Notes under the pieces: model-generated
What the model saw: only the letters and a program-made list of their open reading frames with translations
Told to the model about the DNA's origin: nothing
Database searches by the model: none
Made by a program: the position numbers and the translations under genes
Assembly: GCA_030446525.1 (NCBI GenBank)
Contig: JAUJNC010000010.1
Coordinates: forward strand, 1 to 64,000
DNA length: 64,000 nt
Source: Armatimonadaceae bacterium
Lineage (GTDB): Bacteria; Armatimonadota; Armatimonadia; Armatimonadales; Armatimonadaceae
Reading direction: 5' to 3'
In this document: one piece after another, positions 38,703-49,237 of the stretch
Layout of the letters: every line of letters starts with the position of its first letter
Position numbering within the stretch: position 1 is the stretch's first letter

Positions 38703-39491
38703 CTACAGGGGGACGAGCCAGATGTTGCGGTAGCGGACCGGGTTGCCGTGGTCCTGGAGCATGACGGGGCCCTGGTTTTCGGACGGTTTGCCCAGTCCCG
38801 CCGTGGTGGGCGCGGGAACGGCGACGTTGTCGTGGATCTTGACGCCGTTCTGGACGACGCTGAGGCGCGGGGGCTCGGAGACCGCCCCGTCCGGCCCGAG
38901 GCGCGGGCCGCGGAAGGTGATGTCGTAGGTCTGCCACGTCCCGGGCGGGAGCGTGGCGTTGACGCGCGGGGCGGCGACGCCGTAGATGGCGCCGCACTCG
39001 TTCTTGCCGAGCGGCCGGCCCGGCGGGTCGATGGCGGGGCCGTACGAGTCGAGCACCTGGACCTCGTAGCGCCCGTTCAGGTATACGCCGGAGTTGCCGC
39101 GCGCCTGCCCGCGCTTGTCGGGCATGGACGGGACGTTGAACTCGACATGGAGGCGGCAGTCGCCGAACTTCTCCCTGGTCAGGATGTTGCCCCCGCCCGC
39201 GGTCATCGCCCCGCCTTCGATCTTCCAGGCTGCCGGGCCACCGCGTTGCCTGGTCCAGTGGGACAGGTCTTTGCCGTCGAAGAGGACGGTAGCGCCTTTG
39301 GGCGGCGGCTGGGACGCCAGGGCGCGGGGCGCGTCGGCGGCGGAAACGGCGCCGTCCTGCGCGGGGGCGTCGGCGCGCGCTCCCTCCGGGGCGGCCGGCG
39401 CGCACACCGCCAGGGTTCCCGCCGCCAGAAGCGCCCCCGTTGCCAGCACCGCTCCGAGCACGCGGTTCTCTCGCGACCTGTACTGCCTCAT
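38703..39491 (-). CDS. Secreted DUF1080 protein (glycoside-hydrolase-like)
   Basis: Signal peptide (VLGAVLATGALLAAGTLAVC) and low-complexity linker precede a DUF1080/3-keto-disaccharide hydrolase domain: VLFDGKDLSHWTRQRGGPAA, LTREKFGDCRLHVEFNVPS, RGNSGVYLNGRYEVQVLDSY, GTWQTYDITFRGPR, GPVMLQDHGNPVRYRNIWL. 262 residues, intact. DUF1080 proteins bind or cleave carbohydrates outside the cytoplasm. It lies 117 bp downstream of the STN gene and could be transcribed separately. Confidence 0.88.
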   Translation of the reverse strand: MRQYRSRENRVLGAVLATGALLAAGTLAVCAPAAPEGARADAPAQDGAVSAADAPRALASQPPPKGATVLFDGKDLSHWTRQRGGPAAWKIEGGAMTAGGGNILTREKFGDCRLHVEFNVPSMPDKRGQARGNSGVYLNGRYEVQVLDSYGPAIDPPGRPLGKNECGAIYGVAAPRVNATLPPGTWQTYDITFRGPRLGPDGAVSEPPRLSVVQNGVKIHDNVAVPAPTTAGLGKPSENQGPVMLQDHGNPVRYRNIWLVPL

Positions 39492-39608
39492 TCGTTTTCT
39501 CTCCTATGGACGGCCCGACGCTCTCGCGCCGGGCGTATTCACGTTTTGGCAGTATTGTTCTACATCGCCCTCTTTTTCCCTGCACCCGGCGACCCTCAGG
39601 CTCTCGAT

Positions 39609-40373
39609 CTACGGCTGTCCCGGCGTCCTGGTCTCGACCCGGATCTGGACGTTCTGCCCCTGGAACACCTCCTGCCGCTGCTCGGGGTCATCTTGCGCAT
39701 CACCTGTCCGAACACGGCCATCATCTGCTGCACGGTCCGCTGGCGCGTGGCCGGGTCCATGGCAACGATCTGCGCCGCCTCCTGCTGCGCGTACTGCTGC
39801 CGCTGCTCGGGGACATCTGCGCCCACTGGCTCTGGTTCGGGGCGCCGGCGGCCACCGCCGCACGCTTGGAGGGGTTGGTCACCAGGTACAAGGGTTTCAG
39901 GTTCAGGCCGGCGACGTACTCGCCGGCTTTCTCGGCCGGGACCCGCTGCCCCAGGATCTCCACCGTGCCCGCCGGAGCGGCGCCGACGGCGCCGAAAGTT
40001 TGGCCTGGGCGAGCGCATACGCGGCGACGTCGTCCCCGTTCCAGGCGCGGCCCGCCGCCGGCGCGGGGCAGGTACAGCTTGGCCCAGGTCGTGCCGGGGG
40101 CAGGGCTTTCACGACGTCGGCGATCCGCTGCTCGACGGTTCCCGCGGTGGCCGGGGTCGCGGGCAGGGGGATGCGCTCGGTGACCGTCGAATCCGCCACG
40201 ATGGCCACGCCGGCGCTCTTGCTGATGCGGGCGAGCACCTCGCCCGCCGGGCGGGTGCCGGCGCGCGAAACGTTGGCCTGCTGGGCGGCGGCAAGCGGGG
40301 CGCAGAAGACACCGGCGCCCGCTGCGGCGAGCAGGGGCAGCCCCGCCGATAGCCCCTTCGCGCGAAGTCTCAT
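39609..40373 (-). CDS. Secreted STN-like domain protein, frameshifted
   Basis: Signal peptide MRLRAKGLSAGLPLLAAAGA, then VLARISKSAGVAIVADSTVT and EQRIADVVKALP, resembling the short N-terminal domain of secretins and TonB receptors. The second half, in other frames, reads MEILGQRVPAEKAGEYVAGL and QQMMAVFGQVMRKMTPEQRQ-like sequence rich in Gln. The end is 39609. Last gene of the ECF sigma operon (15 bp after the previous gene). Exact family unknown. Confidence 0.6.
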
Positions 40374-40388
40374 CTTTCTTTCTCCCTT

Positions 40389-41219
40389 CTAACGGTGGAG
40401 ATGCACGGCGGTGATATCGTCCGGCCCATGCCCGCTCTGCTTGACATTCCCTGTCGAGACGGCTTTCCCGCAGATCGGGCAGAACTTCCAGGTGCCGGAG
40501 ACCGCGGGGCGCTTCGCCCCGTCGTGGGGCAGAACTGCCAGTCGCTCTGGAACACGCGCTGGCATTCGGAGCACCGGGGCTGCTGGTTCTGCCGCAGCAC
40601 CGTCGCCTGACCCTTGCAGTGGGGGCAGGTGAAGGTGGACCGCTGCTCGTTTTCTCCGGAAGCGGTACACCAGCGGGCCGGCGTTCCGGAGCCCGTCCAG
40701 GTCAAGCGCAGAAGCGCCCGCTCGTGCCCGACCGGACAAAGAGCGACGACGGGACGGACTTTCCGACCCGGTAAACCGTTTTGCCGTCTTGAATCTCCCT
40801 GCCCAGCGCACACCCGCACTTTGCGTGATCAGATCGAGCGCCGTGCCGAGCCTGCACGTCGTCGGCGCGCGCCGTGATGCGGGCGTCCTGGGGCACGTCC
40901 GCGTCCACGACGAACTCCTGCTTGGCCTGCTCGAACACGCGCTTCGTCGCGTCCCGACGGGCACGTTGTTCAGGTCCAGGTCGATGCGGATATTCGGCTG
41001 AGGTGCTAATGGTGTTAAAGACAGCGACGCGCGCGCGCCACCCTTCGCGCGCGCCCTCACATCGTCTTCCACGCGCTTGCGAAGGCCGGATGCACCTGCC
41101 TCGCTGCCTTGACCTGTTGCCGTTTCCGGGCCGGGCTGCCGCTTGTCCGGCTTGGCCGGTTGCTGTGCGAGCGCCGCGCACGGCAACAGCAGCGCAACCA
41201 CGATGACTATGTCACGTCT
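40389..41219 (-). CDS. Secreted protein with STN-like domain and C-terminal zinc ribbons, frameshifted
   Basis: Signal peptide MRRDIVIVVALLLPCAALAQ is followed by IRIDLDLNNVPV, then (shifted) AKQEFVVDADVPQDARITAR and LGTALDLITQSAGVRWA, an STN-like fold. The tail has three Cys pairs: FTCPHCKGQATVL, RCSECQRVF and WKFCPICGKAV. Shifts lie near 40950, 40770 and 40530. Zinc ribbons behind a signal peptide are unusual. It starts 4 bp after the anti-sigma gene. Confidence 0.6.
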   Translation of the reverse strand, partial: RRDIVIVVALLLPCAALAQQPAKPDKRQPGPETATGQGSEAGASGLRKRVEDDVRARAKGGARASLSLTPLAPQPNIRIDLDLNNVPVGTRRSACSSRPSRSSSWTRTCPRTPASRRAPTTCRLGTALDLITQSAGVRWAGRFKTAKRFTGSESPSRRRSLSGRARAGASALDLDGLRNAGPLVYRFRRKRAAVHLHLPPLQGSGDGAAAEPAAPVLRMPARVPERLAVLPHDGAKRPAVSGTWKFCPICGKAVSTGNVKQSGHGPDDITAVHLHR

Positions 41220-41223
41220 CATA

Positions 41224-41930
41224 TTAAGGGTTTTCCTCCTCACTCTCGTCGATGTTTATGAGCATAAAGCTTTCCTCTCCGGAAGGATCCGCGGAACCGT
41301 AGGTTTCCTCGGCGAACATGGGGACTTCCAGAACGGCCGGCGTCAGCGCTACCTCGCCGCGCGCTTCGTCGGCCCGGCCAGCCATACCGGCGCTATCACC
41401 CCGTACGTGTCGCGGCGCACGGTTTCTACCTGCCAGCGCGCCTGGGCCGCCAGCGGGCGTTGCGCCGGGGCGGGGCGCCACGTGCGGTGCTGCGCGCGCT
41501 GGCTGTGTCCTGCCGCCGTGTGCACCGATCTGACCTCCGCCGCCCGCGGCGCGACCGCGACAGGGCGCGGGGCGTGCCCTGCGTGGGCGGCGAGGGGCCG
41601 CGCCGGGCGAACCGCCGGCGGCGGCGCGGCTTTTGCGAGGCGGGGAGGGGGCAGATCTTCCGCCGCTTGTTGCAGCGGCCTGTCTGCCCCCCCGCCGCCG
41701 GCGCGCGCCAGCAGGAGGATCAGCAGGGCCCCGACGGGCGCCATGCTGGTCATCCAAAACGCCCGGCGCCGCCGGCAGCGGCGCTGCCTGGCTGCCCGCC
41801 AGCGCGCGAGGGCGCGTTCGGCCAGGTGTTCCGGGGCGCTCTGCGACGGCTCGTCACGCGCTGCGGCGCGCAGCAGGGCTTCTACCCGCTGCGTCGCTTC
41901 GGCGTCGGACAGTCTATCGTTTGGTCTCAT
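41224..41930 (-). CDS. Putative anti-sigma factor, one frameshift
   Basis: MRPNDRLSDAEATQRVEALL begins a short cytoplasmic part, then a single membrane span near residues 58-75 (FWMTSMAPVGALLILLLA), and a Pro/Ala-rich outer part. After a shift near 41380 it ends VPMFAEETYGSADPSGEESF and MLINIDESEEENP. The ATG overlaps the sigma factor stop (ATGA), the usual layout for sigma/anti-sigma pairs. No sequence motif proves the function; it is inferred from topology and position. Confidence 0.6.
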
Positions 41931-42532
41931 GCTTCACACCCACTCGCGTCGGCCCCCAGGGCGACGGAGCCTCCGGGCGAACCTGCCGGCAGATCCTCCA
42001 GGCAAAGGGAGAGCCGCTTGAGGCCCGCCCGCACCCGGCTCCGGACGGTGCTCTCGGGGACGCGCTCCAGCCGCGCCACTTCCGCGAGCGAGAACTCCTC
42101 GAAATAGTGCAGCCAGATCGGCACGCGCTGGCTCGCGGGGAGCTTGGCCACCGCCCGGCGAACGCGCCGCCGCGTTTCGCGCAGCGCCAGCACGCCTTCC
42201 GGCGACTCCGCCCCCGCGGGATCCGCGTCCGGCGCGCGGTCCCACAAGATCACGCGCCGCCGCCAGGCGGACCGCTGGTAATCGTGGGCGACGTGGAGCG
42301 CGATACGGCAAAGCCACGCCTCGAAGGGCGCCTCCGCCCGGTACGTGGACAGCGCGCAGTAGGCGCGCACGACCGCCTCCTGCGCGAGATCGTCCACATC
42401 GGGGCCGCGCGCGATCGAGGCGACGGTCCGCCAGACACGCGCCCGGTGCCGGTCACACAGGGTGACAAACGCGTCCAGATCTCCCCCGAGCGCCCTGCCG
42501 GCCAGGTCGGAATCCGGTTCCCGCTCGTTCAA
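41927..42532 (-). CDS. ECF-type RNA polymerase sigma factor
   Basis: Region 2 reads LAGRALGGDLDAFVTLCDRH, VDDLAQEAVVRAYCALSTYR, FEAWLCRIALHVAHDYQRSA; region 4 reads LPASQRVPIWLHYFEEFSLA, EVARLERVPESTVRSRVRAG. A TTG start at 42532 is chosen because TAGGAGGA lies 6 bp upstream and it gives 201 residues, normal for ECF factors; a Met 20 codons upstream has no such site. It heads an operon with an anti-sigma factor and two secreted STN-domain proteins. Confidence 0.88.
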   Translation of the reverse strand: MNEREPDSDLAGRALGGDLDAFVTLCDRHRARVWRTVASIARGPDVDDLAQEAVVRAYCALSTYRAEAPFEAWLCRIALHVAHDYQRSAWRRRVILWDRAPDADPAGAESPEGVLALRETRRRVRRAVAKLPASQRVPIWLHYFEEFSLAEVARLERVPESTVRSRVRAGLKRLSLCLEDLPAGSPGGSVALGADASGCEA

Positions 42533-42722
42533 CCGCGTCCTCCTACCCTTTAGACGAGACGGCGGCGCGATTCCGCGACCGCCGCGAAACATTTTTCCCG
42601 AATAATAGCCGGCGGGAAGGAATGCGCAACCGGAGGGCGAAATGAGGTCGGGTATACTACTTCCGACCGTCAACGCACCCGGCAAGAATACCGAACCCAT
42701 AACAGGAGGATAGGGAAGAACC

Positions 42723-43343
<621 letters not shown>

Positions 43344-43428
43344 CGGTCGCGAGCGCGGCCCGCAAAAACGCGGGAACAGGAAGCAGGGCCGGGGTGTTCC
43401 GTTGAACGGCGCCGAGACACCCCGGCCG

Positions 43429-45073
43429 TCAATGTCGCGCGAAGCGGCGCATGGGCTCGATCTCGCAGCGGTAGGCGTCCATCTCGGCGGTGATGCGGGC
43501 CTCGTCCCAGCCGTGGACGCCCGCCATGACACGCGCGGCCTCCTCCAGGCCGTCCAGCCCCTGCCGGGGGCCGAAGCCGATGCCCGTGCGGCGCAGCAGG
43601 GCGTCGCCCAGGGTGGTGGCCATCTCCTCGCGCGCGGCCCAGGCGACCTGCGCCAATATCTCGAAGGCGTCGGGGACCACGCGGCGGGCGAGGGCGGGGT
43701 CTTCCTTGGCCAGCCGCAGAATCTCCTCCGCCGCCGTGCCGTGGGTGTGCACGAGGGTGTGCGCTTCCTCCATGCCCAGTCCGGGAAGGTGCAGGCGCAG
43801 CCCCGCGGCGTAACGGTCCAGGTCCGGGGGGGGAGCGGTCAGGGGCTTGCCCGGGTACGGTTCGGTCGCGGTGCGCGACGGGCCGCCGCGGCCGAGCAGG
43901 CGCACGGCGAGGGCGCCCATCTGCTCCGCGATGGCGCGGTAGGCGGTGATCTTGCCGCCCAGCACGGTGACCAGGCCGGGGATGCCGTCGGCGCTGTGGT
44001 CGTGGATCTTGTCTTTGCGCGACACCTGCGACTCGCTCATGCCCTGCCGGGAGCGTTCGAGGACGAGCGCGCGCACGCCCGCCCAGGTGTAGAAGACCGT
44101 TTCGACGTCGGCGCGGGGGAAGTGGCGGCGGGTCTCGGCCTGCAGATACGCGACGTCGTCCGCGTCGGCGGCCACGTCGTCCAGGCTGCCCTGGAAATCG
44201 GTGTCCGTGGTGCCGACGACCGAGAAGCCGCGCCACGGCACGACGAAGAAGACGCGCCCGTCCGTCCCGGCCACCAGGACCACGGCGTGGTCGGTGAACT
44301 TGGGCACGACCAGGTGCACCCCCTTGGTGCGCCGCAGGAACCGCTTTTTCGGCCTTGAGGCCGAGCTTGTCTGGCCGAGCGCCTCCTCGACCCAGGGCCC
44401 GTCGTGTTTACCGTGATCCGGGCGCGCACGGGGAAGGTGGCGCCCGACTGCTCGTCCCGCACCTCGGCCCCGACGACGCGGTCGCCGTCGCGCAGCAGGC
44501 CCGTGACCCGGGCGTGGTTGGCGACCGCGCCGCCGCCCTGGTGCGTCGCCAGGACGTTCTCCAGCACAGCCGCTCCGGCAGTTCCACCTGCCCGTCGGAG
44601 TAAGTGGCGCCGCCCAGCAGCCCGTCCGGGCTGAGGCCCGGCTCCAGCTCGAGGACGCCCCGGGCGTCGTACGTGCGGTGGCCGGGCAGGACTTGTCGTA
44701 GGAGAGCGCGTCGTAGAGCGTCATGCCGACCTTGAGGAGGGGCCGGTTGTGCCGGCCGCCGGCGTACAGCGGCGTGACGAAGAGCAGCGGCTGGACCAGG
44801 TGCGGGGCGTTGCGGAGCAGCCGCTCGCGCTCGCGCAGCGACTCGCGCACGAGGGCGAAGTCGCGCTGCTCCAGGTAGCGCAGGCCGCCGTGGATCAGCC
44901 GCGTCGAGCGCGCCGTGGTGCCGTGCCCGAAGTCGCGCGCCTCAACCAGCGCGACGCGCAGCCCGCGCGTCGTCAGGTCGCGGGCGCACCCCGCGCCGAT
45001 GATGCCGCCGCCGATCAAGGGCGTCGAACGGGCCGTCGTCGGCCATCGCCCGCAGGTTCGCTTCCCGGTTCAT
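43429..45073 (-). CDS. glpD: Glycerol-3-phosphate dehydrogenase (FAD, aerobic type), frameshifted
   Basis: The start [20 protein letters not shown] leads into the FAD motif [17 protein letters not shown], then [49 protein letters not shown] and [19 protein letters not shown]. The oxidised product, DHAP, enters glycolysis. Breaks near 45020, 44690, 44590 and 44390. The ATG overlaps the glpK stop (ATGA), so the two form an operon. Length of about 548 codons is normal. Confidence 0.93.
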
Positions 45074-46635
45074 GACTCTGCCTCTTCCCAGCGCATGGTC
45101 CGTCTCACCGCCTCCTTCCAGCGCGCGTGCGCCGCGTCGGCCGCGGCGCCGTCTGCCGCGGGCAGGAACGTCTCGACGTCGCCGGCGCCGGGATGGTCGC
45201 GGCTTCCGCGCCCCAGAATCCGGCCGCCCAGCCGGCGGCCCAGCCCGCGCCCAGCGCCGTGAGCTCCCCGGTCGTGCGGGCGCAGGACCGGCCGCTGGAG
45301 CACGTCGGCCTGGAGGCTGGCACAGCAGACCGTTCGCGGCCGCGCCGCCGTCGACGCGCAGGCCCGAGAGCGGGATCCCTTCGGCGTCGGCCCGCATGGC
45401 GTCCACCACCTCACGCGTCTGGCGCGCGATCGCCTCCAGGGCGGCGCGCACGATGTGCGCGGGTCGTGCCGCGGGTCAGGCCGAAAACCGCGCCGCGCGC
45501 GCCGGCGTCCCAATGGGGCGCGCCCAGGCCCGCGAAGGCGGGCACGAAGACCACCCCGCCCGTGTCCGGGACGGAGCGCGCCAGGGCCTCGGATTCGGCG
45601 GCGTCGGCGAGGATGCCCAGCCGTCCCGCAGCCACTGGATCGCCGCCCCCGTGGTGAAGACGCTGCCCTCGAGCGCGTAGACGGCGGGCTCGCCGGCGAA
45701 CTGGTAGGCGACGGTGGAAAGCAGACCGTGGCGCGAGGTCGGGGGGGCGCCCGGCCCGGTGTTCAGGAGCAGGAACGAGCCGGTGCCGTAGGTGTTCTTG
45801 ATGTCGCCGCGCCCCAGGCCGCCGTGGCCCACCAGGGCGGCCTGCTGGTCGCCGAGGACGGCGGTGATCGGGACCTCGGCGCCGTCGAGGCGGGCCACGC
45901 CCAATGGCTCCGGCCCCGCGCTCGGCCGCACCGCGGGCAGCAGCGAGGCGGGCACGCCGAACAGGCCGCACAGGTCGGGGTCCCACTGGAGGCGCCGCAG
46001 GTCGAGCAGGAGGGTGCGCGAGGCGTTGGTGACGTCGGTCGCCCAGACGCCGCCCGCCGGCCCGCCGGTCAGGCTCCAAAGGAGCCAGGCGTCTATCGTG
46101 CCCGCCCGCAGGTCACCCGTTTCGGCGCGGGCGCGCAGCCCGGGGCGTGTTGTCCAGGAGCCACGCGATCTTGGTGGCGGAAAAGTACGGGTCCAGGGGC
46201 AGACCGGTCACTTCCCGCACCCGGGGCTCGGCCCCGTCCCGCCGCAGCCGGTCGCAGGCGCCAGCGGTGCGCCGGTCCTGCCAGACGATGGCGGGCGCGA
46301 CGGGCTCCCCGGTGCGCCCGTCCCAGACGACGGTGGTCTCGCGCTGGTTGGTGATGCCCAGAGCACCCAGGTCGCCGGCAAAGCGCCGCCCGGGCGAGCG
46401 CCCCGGCGATCACCTCCCGCGCGTGCCGGAGGATAAGGCGGGCGTCCTGTTCGACCCAGCCCGGGCGCGGGTACGACAGGGGCAGCGGGCGGGCGTCGGA
46501 TGCCACCGGGCGCCCGTTCCGGTCAAAAAGGACGCAGCGCGTGCTGGTGGTGCCCTGGTCGAGCGCGGCGACATAGCCGCGCGCGGCGGGCGCTCTCGGT
46601 GGTGACGGTGCGGGCGTGGCGCTCGGGACACTCAT
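45070..46635 (-). CDS. glpK: Glycerol kinase, frameshifted
   Basis: [20 protein letters not shown] and [20 protein letters not shown] are the FGGY N-terminal signatures; in other frames [60 protein letters not shown] follow. It phosphorylates glycerol to glycerol-3-phosphate for GlpD. Breaks near 46390, 46140, 45620, 45470 and 45320. No glycerol facilitator is seen in the window. Confidence 0.93.
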
Positions 46636-46680
46636 GCGGTATGGCTCGGTTCTTCGGCTTTGCGGGGGCCGTTGTGGCTT

Positions 46681-46710
46681 AGTGTACCCCTTGCGCTCCG
46701 CCCGTGTCAA
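46681..46710 (-). promoter_or_regulatory. glpKD promoter TTGACA-18-TACACT
   Basis: On the minus strand TTGACA (46710-46705) and TACACT (46686-46681) are 18 bp apart, about 45 bp before the glpK ATG. Confidence 0.7.
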
Positions 46711-46865
46711 CCAGCCTGCCTGCCATTTCCGTGTTTCCTGATCAGAAATGTCGCCGAACGTCGAAAAAAGGCGCGTCGTGGAGACCCGGCACGCTTCCGG
46801 CGACTCTGCGGCGCCTCCACGACGATTAAATCGGAATCCGCGGCGAAAAAACCCCAATCCAGTGA

Positions 46866-46973
46866 TTGACAGAATACAAAATTCTATGATAAGATAGGTT
46901 CGTGTGATCTCCTTTTCTCTCCACGTGCTTTAGTGGAAGCGGCCGGGCCTGGTTGGCCTGGCCGTTATTTTTT
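46866..46973 (+). ncRNA. Candidate small RNA with own promoter and terminator
   Basis: TTGACA (46866-46871), 18 bp, TAAGAT (46890-46895) predicts a start near 46902. The RNA would carry a pyrimidine-rich 5' part (TCTCCTTTTCTCTCC), a small hairpin TCCAC/GTGGA (46920-46937), and a terminator: stem GGCCGGGCC / GGCCTGGCC (46941-46963, loop 5) followed by TTATTTTTT to 46973. No ORF lies on this strand, and the flanking genes (glpK, clostripain-like) are both on the other strand. Confidence 0.6.
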
Positions 46974-46987
46974 GTGCGCCGCCCCCG

Positions 46988-48340
46988 CTAGGGGGGGCCT
47001 TGCACCAGGAACGCCTGCCAGTTCGGGGCGGCCCGGGTGAAGGCGAGCTCCGTATAGCGCTGCCCGAATCCGCCGAACTGCTGCGCGTCGATGTTCTGGT
47101 ACGAGGACGGGCTGGGCAGGAAGATGGCCAGCCCCTGGGAGTTCGGGTGGCCGCGGCCGTTGACGTTCACCACGAGGGCCGCCCGCACGGCCCGCTGCAC
47201 GTCCTCCGCCGCGGACTGCACCGCGCTGTCCGGCACGCGGGGCGCGGCGCTTCCCGCGGGCGCGCCGACCAGGAGCTGCGTGAAATGGAGCAGGTCCCGG
47301 TTCTGCGGGTACTCGTAGCCCTCCGCCTGGTCGCGCGCCTGGGCTATGCCCGCGCCGTGGCGGTCCCTGGCCCCGAGAAGCGCCGAACCCAGCGCATCCA
47401 CCGCCGGGGCGATGGCCGCCACTTTGGACGCGTCCAGCAGCGAGTGCGTGATGTCCCGGGTGCCTTTCGCTTCGTAGTGGTTAAAGGTGTCCCGAATGAT
47501 GTGGGTGCCGAACTCGCGGCCGTCCATGTCCGGGTTCTGCGCGAGCCGCGCCAGGAACGCGTCGTAGGGGTACCCCTCGCCGGGCGGGCTTTCCTCGGAG
47601 CCGGCGATGTAGCTGGCCTGATCCCGTATCTCGTAGGCCACCTCCGCCATCTGCATCAGCGACGAGTCGAAGGCCAGAAGGTCCCACCGGCGCCCGATGT
47701 CGATCGACCGGGGCAGCTCGATCGTGTTGATGTGCGAGCCGGTCACGTCGTCATAGGAGACGCCGCGCCGTTCGGCCGCCGCGAGCTTGGCCGAGCGCCA
47801 GCCGGCGCCGTGGTTCCACAGCACCAGGGCATAGCGCCGTGCCGGGAAGGTCCGGACGCCCCACTGCACGAAATCGCGCAGGGCGGCGGCTTTGCCCATG
47901 TCCACCGAATCGTTCTGCTCGACGAGCCGCGACGTGATGTCGCTGCTGTTGTTGTCCCGGCCGACGAGGAAGCGGCGGGTGGCGGTGTCCTTCCACTCGG
48001 AGAAGTTCGCGTCGTGCCGGTTCGCGATCCGCTTGACCTGCACCACGATGTTGACGTCTTTCGTCGAGCCGACCGCCTCCATCTGGTTCAGGTTCAGCCC
48101 CGAGAACGGCTCCAGGTCGTTGGCGGCGTTCATGAAGACCAGGAAGGTCCACTTTTTCTCTTCCTGGGCGGGCACGGGGTCGACGGAGCGCCAGCCCGGC
48201 TGCGGCGGGGCGGGGGGGCCGGGCGGGGTAGGCCCGGTGCCGGAATCGCCACCGCCGCAGCCGGCGGTGAGCAGGAACAGGGAAAGAAGCGCGAAGCCGC
48301 GGGCGCCCCGCCAGGGCCGGGCGGCGGAAACTGTCTTCAA
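46988..48340 (-). CDS. Clostripain-like (C11) lipoprotein lacking the catalytic Cys
   Basis: A lipoprotein signal (GFALLSLFLLTAGC) and Gly/Pro linker precede a C11 peptidase-like domain: WTFLVFMNAANDLEPFSGLN, YALVLWNHGAGWRSAKLAAA (catalytic-type His), and WDLLAFDSSLMQMAEVAYEI. In active clostripains the last motif is DACLM; here Cys is Ser. The TTG at 48340 has AAAGGAG 7 bp upstream and leaves the lipobox correctly placed. 450 residues, intact. Probably surface-anchored. Confidence 0.82.
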   Translation of the reverse strand: MKTVSAARPWRGARGFALLSLFLLTAGCGGGDSGTGPTPPGPPAPPQPGWRSVDPVPAQEEKKWTFLVFMNAANDLEPFSGLNLNQMEAVGSTKDVNIVVQVKRIANRHDANFSEWKDTATRRFLVGRDNNSSDITSRLVEQNDSVDMGKAAALRDFVQWGVRTFPARRYALVLWNHGAGWRSAKLAAAERRGVSYDDVTGSHINTIELPRSIDIGRRWDLLAFDSSLMQMAEVAYEIRDQASYIAGSEESPPGEGYPYDAFLARLAQNPDMDGREFGTHIIRDTFNHYEAKGTRDITHSLLDASKVAAIAPAVDALGSALLGARDRHGAGIAQARDQAEGYEYPQNRDLLHFTQLLVGAPAGSAAPRVPDSAVQSAAEDVQRAVRAALVVNVNGRGHPNSQGLAIFLPSPSSYQNIDAQQFGGFGQRYTELAFTRAAPNWQAFLVQGPP

Positions 48341-48483
48341 CAAATAACTCCTTTGGCGTTGGATGCTATGGGAGGCGTCGCGCCCCCACACCGAATACGG
48401 AGCCGGCGGCGTTCCCGTCACGAACAGCCCACCGGTTGAGACCACAAAAACGGGCGCAGACTTCAAAAAAGGCGGCCCCCAGG

Positions 48484-49044
48484 TCATTTCACCAGCTTCA
48501 GGATCTCCTTGAACTCCGGCGTGCCGGCTTCGCGGAGCCACTCGTACACGGCCGCCTCGGCGGCGCAGGGCCGCGCGCCCGCGTCGCGGACGCGCTCCAT
48601 GCCCAGCTTGTGCTTCTCCAGCGACCGCGACGACACGGCGTCGGCGGCGACGTGGACCTGGTACCCCGCCGCGAGCAGGTCGTGGGCCGTTTGCGACACG
48701 CAGATGTGGGTCTCGACGCCGCACAGCAGCACCTGCCGCCGCCCGGTGGCCGCGAGCGACCCGGCGAAAGCGTCGGAGCCGGCGCAGGAGAAGCACAGCT
48801 TGTCGAGGGGCTCCACGCCTTGCGGCAGGACGGCCGCAACCGGCGGGACCACGCCGCCCATGCGCGCCGCGTACTGGACCGTGGCCAGCAGGGGGACGCC
48901 GAGGAGGCGCGCCGCCTGGCACAAGAGCAGCACGTTGGCCGTGAGCGGTTCGCGCTCGTGGATGGCGCCGAGGAACGGCTCCTGCATGTCCACCACCACG
49001 AGCGCCGACGTTTCGCGCTGGAGCAGATACGGGTGTCGTGTCAT
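48484..49044 (-). CDS. Isochorismatase-family cysteine hydrolase
   Basis: 186 residues with the family triad D19 (LVVVDMQEPF), K82 (EPLDKLCFSC) and C115 (LLCGVETHICVSQTAHDL). These enzymes hydrolyse amides or vinyl ethers; the closest look is to YcaC-type proteins of unknown substrate. Intact and apparently single. Confidence 0.9.
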   Translation of the reverse strand: MTRHPYLLQRETSALVVVDMQEPFLGAIHEREPLTANVLLLCQAARLLGVPLLATVQYAARMGGVVPPVAAVLPQGVEPLDKLCFSCAGSDAFAGSLAATGRRQVLLCGVETHICVSQTAHDLLAAGYQVHVAADAVSSRSLEKHKLGMERVRDAGARPCAAEAAVYEWLREAGTPEFKEILKLVK

Positions 49045-49132
49045 CGTTGTTTTTCGTCCTCGCTATCCTCAGAATACGCCGCCGGCGCCGGAAAACCTCC
49101 GCCGGCCGCCGGGGACGGGCGCCCGGGCAGGT

Positions 49133-49161
49133 TTGACAATACACCCGTCTGGGGGTATACT
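49133..49161 (+). promoter_or_regulatory. Strong promoter TTGACA-17-TATACT before the desaturase gene
   Basis: TTGACA at 49133-49138 and TATACT at 49156-49161 with the ideal 17-bp spacer. The start site near 49168 gives a 135-nt leader. Confidence 0.8.
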
Positions 49162-49211
49162 GTCCCGACTGGAAGCGGAAGTTTTCACAAGGAAATTGCA
49201 GAAAAACTGTT

Positions 49212-49237
49212 CCGCTGCGGGCCGCGGCGGATTTTTT
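49212..49237 (+). terminator. Terminator-like hairpin in the desaturase leader (possible attenuator)
   Basis: CCGCTGC (49212-49218) pairs with GCGGCGG (49224-49230) with one G-U and a 5-nt loop, followed by six T (49232-49237). It would end transcription about 70 nt after the start, 66 bp before the ATG. Confidence 0.5.
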
